Shown here piece by piece: positions 1-12,000 of a DNA stretch of 64,000 nt; within the stretch, counting starts at the first letter, position 1, and each line of letters opens with the position of its first letter. The DNA comes from F23-D06 sp045600905 (GTDB lineage Bacteria; Bacteroidota; Bacteroidia; Bacteroidales; WCHB1-69). The notes beneath the pieces were generated by a model. The model did no database searches and was not told the DNA's origin. It worked only from the letters and a program-made list of their open reading frames with translations. The stretch spans positions 1 through 64,000 of the forward strand of contig JAZRYT010000134.1 of the NCBI GenBank assembly GCA_045600905.1, read 5' to 3'. The position numbers and the translations under genes were made by a program.

Positions 1-3000
1 GTTACTGTTGAGGCCGCTCCTACGAACCTCACCATTTCTGGTGACCTCGTAATCGCTCAAGGTCAACACACCACATTGACAGCTCACGCTGACAATGCTG
101 TTGCATATTCTTGGAATGGTGGTGCATTCACATCTAACAATCAAATTTCCGCTACTGCTGGCATCTATTCTGTAGTTGCTAAATCTTCTAACGGTTGTGT
201 TTCCGAACCTGTTTCCGTAGTAGTTACTGAAGAAGGTTCCAACAATTTCATCACTGCTCTTCCTTCAACAGAAATCTGCGAAGGCCAAACTGTTGAGTTG
301 ACAGCTCACACTTCTGGTTGGGCAGAAGGTACTGTTACCTACGCTTGGAATGATGAACACCATGCACACGGTGCAACCGTAACAGTTGCTCCTACAGCAT
401 CTCGTTTCTACACGGTTACTTCTACAACGACGCAAGGTCAGTCCAGAGTTGACAGCATTTACATTATCGTAAATCATGCTCCTGCTGCTCCTGCAATTGG
501 TGTCAATTCACTTGTTTGTGAACAAGTATTTGATCATTTTGATAGTGTTCCTTATGTAGTTGAAGAGATTGATCATATTGATGAAATTTATGATACAACT
601 TATTCCGCTCCTAGAACACTTTACGTTGGTTCTTATTTTGCTACTCCTTATATTACTTCCAATCCTGAAAATGCTGAGTGCCTTTGCGTTTTGTGGGGTC
701 AAGCTTATATGAATTTCCTTTCTTTTGCAATCAGTAATGGATTTGTAATGGATTCTGAAAGCTGTACTTCTGTTGCTTGTCCTGGTTTGGGTCAATATAC
801 TGATGGTCATATATTCACAAAGCAAGTTGTTGATACAACTATTACTTTTGATCGTTTTGATACTACTTATGTTCAAGTTACTAAATATAGAGACTCTGCT
901 GTTTTCAGAACAGTATGCCATAATGTAATTGCAAGCATTGATACTACTATATGTGCTGGTAATACAATTTATGCTGTTGCTGCATCTGAAAATGCTGTTT
1001 CATACGAATGGTATTTGGATGGCGCTCTCGTTCCTGGTGAAAACAGAGACTCTTTGTTGCTCTCATTTGACACTCCAGGTGATCATTATGTCGTTGCTAA
1101 AGCAATCAGCCAATCAGGCTGTATTTCTGAGGCTTCTACACAATTTCATATTACAATTGAAGGTGCTCCTACTCAGTTGGCTATCACTGGTAACAATGTT
1201 ATTTGCGACGGCGGTACTGCTACTCTTTCTGCATCTGCACAAGGCGCTACTTCTTATCAATGGTATGGTCCTGTTACAAGTACTGATGCTCAACTTGAAA
1301 ATGCAGTTGCTGGTGTTTACTACGTGATTGCTTCTTCTGAAAATGGTTGTCAAGCTATTTCTGCTCCTTTCACAGTTGAATCATACGGTTTGTCACCGCA
1401 AATCGCTGCATCTGCTACCAACGTATGTCCTGGTGAACACGTTACATTGTCTGTCTCCCGTATTGGTGCATGGCCAGGTAATGTTGTTTACACTTGGTCT
1501 GAAAATGTTCCTGAAGAAATTCGTCACAATTCCATCATCGATGTTGTTCCTACTGCTGAAAATAATACTTTCAGTGTTGCTGTTCAATATGGTGACTGTG
1601 TTGCTAATGACAATGTTTCTATCGTTGTTAACGATGCTCCTGTAATTACTGCTATTGAAGGTTCTACAATTATTTGCCAAGGAGGTCAAGCTACTATTTC
1701 CGCTACTGCTGAAAATGCTTCTTCTTTCAGATGGTTCGAAAATGGTGTAGAAATTTCTGGTGAAAACCTTGCTACTATTACTCGCAATTTCAACGAGGTT
1801 GGCGAATTCAACTTCATTGCTCTTGCTTATAGTGAATCTGGTTGCGTTTCCAATGTTCCTGCTTCTTTAGCTACTGTTACTGTTAACCCTGCTCCTACGT
1901 TGGTTACTATTACTGGTGACAATGTCATTTGTGAAGGTAATACTACTCAACTTACTGCTAATGGTACTGATATTACAGGTTACCGTTGGAGCAATGGTGC
2001 TACTACAAAATCTGTAAACGTTCCTGCTGGTGTTTATACTGTTACCGTTTCTAATGGTTCTTGTCAAACTGTTTCTGAACCGTTCACAGTTCAACAATTT
2101 GGTGCAGATATCCAAATCACTGCTTCAAATACAAATGTTTGCGCTGGCGATCACGTCACTTTGAATGCAAATGCTGATGGTTGGACAGGTAATGTATCTT
2201 ATCAATGGTATCAGAATAACACTTTGTTGGGTTATACAAGTTATACTCAACTTGACGACGCTTCTTCTATCGATGTTCAATTAACAACTGAATTGCTCGG
2301 TCGCAATGTCTTTACTGTTGTTGCTTCTACATCTGAAGGATGCTCTAAATCTGCTCACATTGAAATCAATGTTAACGAACTTCCTGGTGCTCCTGGTTTA
2401 GTTGTTGCTAATCCTATTATCTGCGCTGGTAACCAGACTGCAATTACAGCTGTTCCTGCTGCTCCTATCGCTGGTGTTGTCGCAGAAACTGCTTCTTACG
2501 TATGGTATGAAGACGGAGTTGAAATTCCTGGTCAGAACCTTAATGTTTTGGTTGTAAATCCTGAAACTCCTGGTACACACGTTTACTCTGCACGTGCTAT
2601 CAGCCTCGATGGTTGTGTTTCATTGCTTTCTGCTCCTACAGCTACTGTTACTGTTCTTGCTAATCCTTCTGTTGAAATCGCCGGTGATCCGTTCATTTGC
2701 CACGGCAGTACTGTCAATTTGACTGCTAATGCTAATGATAATGGTGCACCTATGGCTGGTTTGATTTATGATTGGCGAATCAATAACGCTTCTACAGGTA
2801 TTCATACTGCTAACTATAGCCAAGTTAAACCTGCTCAAGATCAACCTTACGTTTATACTGTTGTTGTTGAAAATGCTCAAGGTTGTGTTGCTGAAAGTCA
2901 TCCTTACTTCGTATATGTTGGTGAAAATCCTACTGTTGAAGTTACTGTTGACTATAATACCGTATGTGCCGGTGGTCAAGTTACTGCTACTGCTCATCTT

Positions 3001-6000
3001 GGTGATTATAATATGCAAAACCTCACTTATCAATGGTTCAAGGGCGGTGAGCGTGTCGCTTGGGCTACAGAACCTACTTTCACTACCACTATTACCGAAG
3101 ATAATACTGAGTTGAAAGTTGTTGTTACTCAAACTCAAACACAATGTACAGCAGAAGGTTCTGCTTTCGTTCACTTGATGACTGCTCCTGCTGTTTCTTC
3201 CGTTATCGCTATCAATGGTTCTACTGTTGCTGATGACGTTTGCGAAGGCGCAGAAATTACCGTTACTGCTCGCATTGATGGTGATGTAAATAACAATTAC
3301 AACTACATTTGGACTGAAAATGGTCACGTAATGCCTCTCGTTCACGGAGCTTCCTTCACTAAACAAATGTGGATTTTGGACAATGATCCTGCTACTTATA
3401 CTTATGCAGCTGTCATCGATTACAATATCCCTGGTTGCTCCGCTGACCCGATTGCTTCTAATACTGTTAATGTAAGACGTAATCCTATCGCTGTTATTGA
3501 TGGTGTTCATAATGTATGCTTCCAAGGTGTTAATACGCCTAACGTACATTTGACCGCTTGGGTTGACGGTGACTATGATCTCGACGCTACTTACAATTGG
3601 TATAGAAATGGTGCTTTGACCGGCAACGACCTTGCACACGATAACTATTTCAATGAAATGATTCACCCGACCAATAACGATCCGATTATCTACACAGTCG
3701 AAATTGTTAATGGTAATGGTTGTTCTTCATTCTCTGAACCATTCGAGGTTAACGTATTTGCTAAGCCAGTTGTCAATATTCTTGCTAACGAAACTCACGT
3801 TTGTCAAGGTGCTGAAGTCGTTCTTAATGCTCGTCTTGATAACTATCACGATCCTATGTTGACTATTCAATGGTACGAAAATCAACCGAACAATGCTCAT
3901 TTGCTCCACGGTCGTACACACGAATATGAAACATTCACTATGAATGAAACGACAACATTCTATGCACATGTTAAACATCTGCTTTCTGAAAATACTACTG
4001 AACACTCACTTTGTGACGCATTCGATACTATTACTGTATTCGTCGTTGCTGATCCTATCGTTACTGTTGAAAATGATTTGAATGGCGAAAACGCTATCTG
4101 TGATGGCCGCGCTGTTACATTCACTGCTACAGTAGAAGGTGGTGTTACCGGTGGTGAAGTCTTCACTTGGTACAGAAATGGTCAAGTTATTCCTAATGCT
4201 GTTGCTTCTGTATTCACTGAAACAGTTCATGCTGAAAATGACTATCCTACTGTTTATAACTATGCAGTTTCTGTAAAACAAGCTGCTAGCGGTTGTGAAT
4301 CTTCTGTCGTTCCTGCTGGTTCATTCACAGTTAATCCTAATCCGACCATCGTTATCGCAGCTGATCCTATCGTTTGTTCCGATGCTGAAGGTAATGTTCA
4401 TTTGACTGCTAATGTAACTCCTGCTCCTGCATCTGATTATTCATTAACTTGGTATGAAGACAATGCAGTTATTGCTGGTCTTACTGCAAACGACATCGTT
4501 CTTACTCGTCCTTATAGAGATTATCCTTATAATTTCAGCGTTTCTTTGGTTAACGATTACGGTTGCCAAGCTCTTGCTGAAACTCAAGTTTATGTTGATA
4601 CAGCTCCTGTTATCAATATCACAGCTTCTGAAACTCAAATCTGTAATGGCGGTGAAGTTACGCTTACTGCTAATTTGAATAATTGGAACACACCGAATAT
4701 GCAATATCAATGGTACGCTGATGGTGCTGCTATCGATGGCGCTACTTCCTTAACTTACACTGTTGTTCCTACCGCTACTACTGTTTACACAGTCTCCGCT
4801 CAACAACTCAACTCACTTTGCGCTGCAACAAGCAACGAAGTAACAGTCAATGTTAACGCTGATCCTACTCTTACTGTTGCTGTTGACATCAATGATGTTG
4901 AAAACATCTGTGACGGTCGCGCTGTTACATTCACTGCTACTGTTGCTGGTGGTGTTACCGGTGGTGAAGTATTCACATGGTACAGAAATGGTGTTGTAAT
5001 TCCTAACGCTGTTGCTGCTACTTTCACTGAAACTGTACACGCTGAAAACAACTATCCTACTGAATACACTTACGCAGTTTCTGTTAAACAAACTGCTAAT
5101 GGTTGTGAATCTAATGTTTCTAATTCTGTTACATTCACTGTTAACCCGAATCCGACAGTTGTTATCGCTACTGATCCTATCGTTTGCGTCAATACTAATG
5201 GTAACATCGAAATGACAGCTCACGTTGATCCAATGCCTGCTACTCCTTATAGCTTTACTTGGTTCGAAGACAATGCAGTTATTCCTGGAGCTACTACCAA
5301 CCATGTGGTTCTTACCCGCGCTTACAGAGATTATCCTTACAACTTCAGCGTTGCTTTGGTTAACGATTATGGTTGTCAGGCTGTCGCTGAAGCTCACGTA
5401 TATGTTGATGAAAATCCTGTTGTAGCTATATCTGCAACTGAAAGCGACATTTGCGTTGGCGGCGAAGTTACCTTGAATGCTAACTTGAACAACTGGAACA
5501 CCCCGAACATGCTTTACCAATGGTTTGACAATGGTGAAGAGATCGTCGGTGCTACTTCTCTGAATTACACTGTTGCTCCTACTCATGGTTCTCACGCTTA
5601 CACATTCGCTGTTGAACAAATCAACTCCGGTTGTGCTGCTACAAGTAGTTCTGAAACTGTTACCGTTCATAACGATCCTAGAATTGCTAGTGTTTCAAAT
5701 GACATTCCTCAATCTCGTCAATTGTGCGACGGTCGTTCTGTTACATTCACTGCTCACGTTCAAGGTGGTGTTACCGGTGGTGAAGTTTACACTTGGTACA
5801 GAAACGGTGTAGTTATTCCTAACGCTGTTGCTGCTACTTTCACTGAAACAGTTCACGCTGAAAACGATTATCCTACTACTTATTCATACGCAGTTTCTGT
5901 AAGACAATCTGCTAACGGTTGTGAATCTGATGTTCGCAACGCTGGTACTGTCACAGTTAATCCTAATCCTACAGTTGTTATTGCTACCGATCCTATCGTT

Positions 6001-9000
6001 TGCGAAAATGGTCGCCGCAATTTCAACAATATTCACATGACTGCTAATGTTTATCCTGCTCCTACTACAAACTACACCTTCACTTGGTTTGAAGATAATG
6101 CAGTTATTAATGGCGCATCCGGTAATCATAACCAGAATTTGAATATTTCTCGTGAATTTAGAGATTATCCTTACAACTTCTCTGTTGCATTGGTTAACAA
6201 CTATGGTTGCCAAGCTGAAGCTGAAGCTACTGTTTATGTTGATGAAGCTCCTGTTGTAAATATCGTTGCTTCTGAAACGAACATTTGCGAAGGCGGTGAA
6301 ATCACTCTTACTGCTAATTTGAATAACTGGAATACACCTAATATGCAATATCAGTGGTATGACAATAACCATGCAATTGCTGGTGCTACTTCCTTAACTT
6401 ACACTGTTGTTCCTGCTATTGGTAATCATCGTTACACATTCTCCGCTGAACAACTTAATTCTCATTGCCACGCTACAAGTAATGTTGCTAACGTTACTGT
6501 TAATGCTGATCCTGTTATCGAATCCGTTACACTTTCTGATTACATTGTTTGCCAAGGCGCTCAAATCGCTGTTACAGCAAATGCAGGTAATTATGTTCCT
6601 TCTTCAGACGATGTTTACACATGGTACAGAAATGGTGTCGTAATTGCTGGTGCTACTTCTCAAACAATTTATGATTCTCCTGTAACTGTTGATAATAATA
6701 CTCAACAATTCATCTACAGCGCTGTTGTTACAAGAGCTGCTGCTGGTTGTACTTCTCAACCTGTTGCTGCTAATGCTCTCACAATCTATCCGAACCCGAC
6801 AGTTGTTATTACTGGTGATCAACACGTTTGCGAAACAGATTCTATCTTCTTGATCGCTAATGTTGATACTATCGGTGCTAATGTTGGTACATTACATTAC
6901 ACTTGGTATGAAAGCGGTATGATTAGAGACAATATGGCTTACCATCTTGGTGATAACAGATTCTATGGTGAATACTGGTATCCTCGTACTGAACCTTACA
7001 GATTCACTGTTGAAGTTCAGAGAGACGATGTCGCTTCTGCTTGCGCTGCAAGATCTGCTGAATTCTTAGTTTACGTTTACCCGCAACCTGTTGTTAACAT
7101 TACTGCTAACGAAACAGAAATCTGCGAAAACGGTGAAGTTACTTTGACAGCTAACCTTGTTGATCCTAACGCTGAAAATATCGTTTATCAATGGTATGAA
7201 GTTAGATCTCGCGTTGATTCATTTGCTGTAGCTTACGATGAAAATCACAACTACGTATATGAATACAGAATTACTGATTATCGTTACGATATTCCTGGTG
7301 CTAATTCAGCTACTTATACAGCTAATTATGCTAACACTACAACAATGGGTGTTGTTGTAATGCAAACTCCTTCTACTTGTACGGATAATGATGAAATCGT
7401 TATTACGGTTAATCCTCGTCCTGTTGTTACTAATGTTACTGTTAACAATGCTGGTGCTGCTACAGTTTGCGAAGGCGCTCAAGTAGAACTTGCTGCAACT
7501 ATCGAACCTGCTGATGCACAAGGTGCTATTTTCACATGGCTCAGAGATGGTATCGAAATTGCTGGTGCTAACTTGAGCACATTCAGTGAAAATGTTTACA
7601 CAACTGACAACCAAGTAACAACTCACGTCTATACTGCTATGGTTACGCTTCCTGCTTCTGGTTGTGTTTCTAATATCTCTACTGCACATGCTGATGTTAC
7701 TGTAAATCCTGCTCCTTCTACAGTTACCATTTCTGGTAATAATGTAATTTGCGAAAATGATTCTACAGACCTCTATGTTTATACTGATGTTGATGCTACA
7801 GTCGTTTGGTCTAATGGCTCTCACGAATCTTCTATCCGCGTTCCTGCTGGCGTTTATACCGCTACAGTCGTTACTGCTGAAGGTTGTGAAATGACTTCTG
7901 AAGCATTCACAGTTACAGCATTTGGCTCTGACCTCTTCGTCACTGCTTCCGAAACTTCTATCTGCCAAGGTGAACATACTACATTGTATGCTAACCAAGA
8001 TGGTTTTGTTGGTAATGTTACTTATCGTTGGGATGCAAATGCTAATAATAGCACTTCTACCACAGTTGACGTTCAACCGACAGAAACTACAACTTACCAC
8101 GTTACTGCTACAGTTAACTCTACGAATGGTTCTTGCTCTGTTGATGGTGAAATTACTATCATCGTTAACCAATTACCTGCTCAAGTTACCGTAACTGCTA
8201 ATGAAGATGCAATTTGTCAAAATCAACAAATCACCTTCACTGCTTCTGGTGATGCAAGTGCTTACGTATGGTATCAAAATGGTGTTGAAATCGCTGGTGA
8301 AAACCAAGCTACCATCACTGTTAACTTTGCTGAAGCTGGTACTTACACATTCGCTGCTAAGGCTGTAAGTGATAATGGTTGTACTTCTGCTATTGCTTCA
8401 GAACCTGTTACTGTAACGATTAATCCTGCTCCTGCTACTGTTTCTATCACTGGTAACAATGTGATTTGTGAAAATGACTTTTCTGTTCTCACAGCTCATT
8501 CTGACGTTGCTGGTACATTCACTTGGAATGATGGTACACAAGGCGCTACTAAGACTGTTGAAGCTGGTGTTTACAATGTTACTTTGACAACTGCTGAAGG
8601 TTGCCAAATGACTTCTGATAACTTCACAGTTACTTCTTTTGGTGCTGCTGTTCAAGTGACTGCTTCTGAAACAGCTATTTGCGCAGGTGAACACACTACT
8701 CTCTATGTCGCTGAATATGGCTGGCAAGGTAATGTGGTTTACACTTGGTCTAACGGTTCTCACGCTAGCTCAATCGATGTTACTCCTGCTGTTACTACTA
8801 CATACTATGTAACTTCTACAGTTAACTCTTCTAACGGTTCTTGCAGCCGCGTTGATTCTATCACTATCGTAGTCGCTCCTACACCTGCTCAAGTTGAAGT
8901 TACTGCTTCCGCTTCTGCAGTTTGCGAAGGCGAACAAGTAACACTCACTGCTTCTGGTAGTGCTAGTGCATACGTATGGTATCAAAATGGTGTTGTAATT

Positions 9001-12000
9001 CCTGGTGAAAACCAAGCTGTTCTCACTGTTAACTTCCCTGTCGCTGGTACTTATACATTCGCTGTTAAGGCTGTTAGTGAATCTGGTTGCGAATCTGCAG
9101 TTGCTTCTGCTCCTGTAACTGTTACTGTTAATGCTGCTCCTCAATCTGTTACTATTAGCGGTAACCTTGATATCTGCGGTACTGGTCATACTACTTTGTA
9201 TGCAAATGTTACTCCTAACATCGCTGGTGCTACTTATCAATGGTATAAGGATAACCAACTCGCTGGTACTGGTCATTTCTTGACAGTCACTGAAGCTGGT
9301 TCTTATAAGGTTGAAGTATCTACTAATGGTTGTTCAGCAGTTTCTGAAGCTGTTAACGTAACAGTTCAAGATGCTCCTCAATTGCAACTTACTGCAACTC
9401 AAACAACAATTTGTCAAAACGGTACTACAGTTATCACTGCTCAAGCTACTGGTTGGAATAATAATGATATGAACTACAACTGGAGCAACGGCTTCAACGG
9501 TTCTGTTTACACATTCAATCCTACTGCTGCTGGTGATTACACATTCACGGTTGTTGCTTCTCAATCTACTTCTGGTTGTACCGCTTCTGATGATATTACA
9601 ATCCATGTTAATGCTGCTCCAGCTGCTCCTGCTATCACGGTTAACAATGCTGTTGTTTGCGAAGGTGCTCAAATTACTTTGACCCTCGTTGACACGAACA
9701 CTGTGAACTATGGTACTCCGACTATTACTTGGTTCGAAGATGGTGCTCTTATCGCTGGTTCTCAAAATGTAATCAATGTTACTCCTACTATCGGTAACCA
9801 TACATTCAATGCTACAGTTACCTATCCAAATGAAGGTTGTAACACTGCTTACTCTGAATATGTAAATGTTACTGTTCTCCCGACTCCTACAGTTGCAGTT
9901 GTTACTACTGGTAACACTACTATCTGCAATGGCGGTAGCACTACATTTACTGCTAATGTAACTCCTGCTAACGGTACTTACGCTTATCAATGGTTAGTTG
10001 ATAACGTTGCTATCTCTGGTGCAAATGCTGCTTCCTATACTGTTGCTGATGCAATCGCTCGTGAAACTGCTTACAACTATTCTGTTGTTGTCACTTCACT
10101 TCCTGGTTGTGTTGCTACAGCTAATGCTCCTGCACTCAATGTTGTTGCTGATCCTGTTGTTGTTGCTTCTGTTGACAATAACATTATCTGCGAAGGCGGT
10201 CAAGTTACTTTGAATGTCACCGTTGATGGTGGTATTGCTAATGTTAATGGTTTGAATGGTTACACATTCGCTTGGTATAACAACAATGATAATGCTGAAG
10301 TTTCTGCTAATACTCCTTCATTCACCGTTGCTGCTAATACTCCTGGTAACTATGCTTACTATGTTGTTGTAACATCTCCTTACGGTTGTCAGACAATTTC
10401 TAATGTTGTTAACTATTCTGTTGTTGCTGATCCTACTGTTAATGTTGCCGTTGCTAATGGTTATCCTACTACAGTTTGCGAAGGCGGTGCTACTATGTTA
10501 GTCGCTAACGTTAACGGTGGTTATGGTGAAGCTTCTTATCAATGGTTCAAGAACGGTGTTGCTATGGTTGGTGAAAACAATCAAACTCTCGCCGTTAATG
10601 ATCTCGACTTCGTTTACACAGTTGAAGTTGCTCAAGCTGGTGTTAACTGTGCTGCTTCTTCTAACAATACTGTTAATCCGTTCACAGTTGCTCCTGCTTA
10701 CACCGTTGCTATCTCTGGTAACAGCAATGTATGTCCTGGCGGTTCTGTAACATTGACAGCTACTGTAAACAACGTCCTCAGTGGTGATGCTCCTACTTAC
10801 CAATGGTACAGAGTTGCTAATGGTGCTGGTGTTGCTATCAATGGCGCTACATCTGCTACTTACACAACTGAAGCTCTCCTCCTTGGTGGTAGCTACGATT
10901 ACTATGTTGAAGTTACTAGCGCAATTTCCGGATGCTCTGTTGTATCCAGCACAGTTACTGCTAACGTAATTGCAGAACCTGTTGTTGAAATCAACGGTGC
11001 TCACAACATTTGCGAAGGTGAACTTACTCTCAATGCATTTGTCAACGGTGGTGTTGAAGGTGCTGACTATACATACGTATGGAATTGGACTGGTGCTGCT
11101 AACGGTCAAACTGTTACTGCTACTCCTACTCTCACACGTAACTTTACTGCTAATGACCTCGCTACTCCTTACTTCTTTACAGTAAGTATTAATCGTAACG
11201 ATAATACTGGTTGTGGCGCTGCTTCTGAAGCATTCGAAGTTAATGTATATTCTACTCCTGATGTTACCATCTCTGCTAACAATACTACAGTATGTGCTGG
11301 TGGTGATGTTACATTCACTGCTAATATCAGCAATAATAACGGTGGTGCTTACAACTACAACTGGACGATCAACGGCGAATCCGTTGCTTCTAACGCTGCT
11401 TCTGTAACAACCTCTCTTGAAAATGCTGGTGTTATCAACGCTACTGTTACTGTAACTGCTGCTAACGCAAGCGCTGCTTGTGCTGCAACTGCTACTTCTT
11501 CTGTTCCTGTTCAAGTTGTTGCTGATCCTGTTGTAACAATTACTGCTATCCATGCTGCAATGTGTGCTGGTGGTACAACAACACTCAATGCCAATGTTAA
11601 TGGCGCTATCGCTGGTGATTATTCTTATCAGTGGGCTATCAACGGTATTGAAGTTGCTGGTGCTGTTGCTCAACAATTCGTACAACAACTCGACCAAGCT
11701 GGTACATACACTTATACCGTAAGAGTTGCTCAAAACAACAACCTCGGTTGCGCTTCTGAATGGTCTGCTCCTGCTACTGTTCTCGTCGCTGAACAACCTG
11801 TTGTTGCTCTCAACAATGCTGATGGTCTCGATATCTGCGTTGGTGGCCAAGTTACCTTGAATGGTACTGTCACGAACTATGGTAATACTGTTAATGGTGT
11901 TCTTAACAGCACTGTTTACGGTCCGATGACTTATACATGGCTCTCTAATGGTACTACAGCTCAAACTAATGCTAACGTAAATGCTGGCAATAATCAATTG

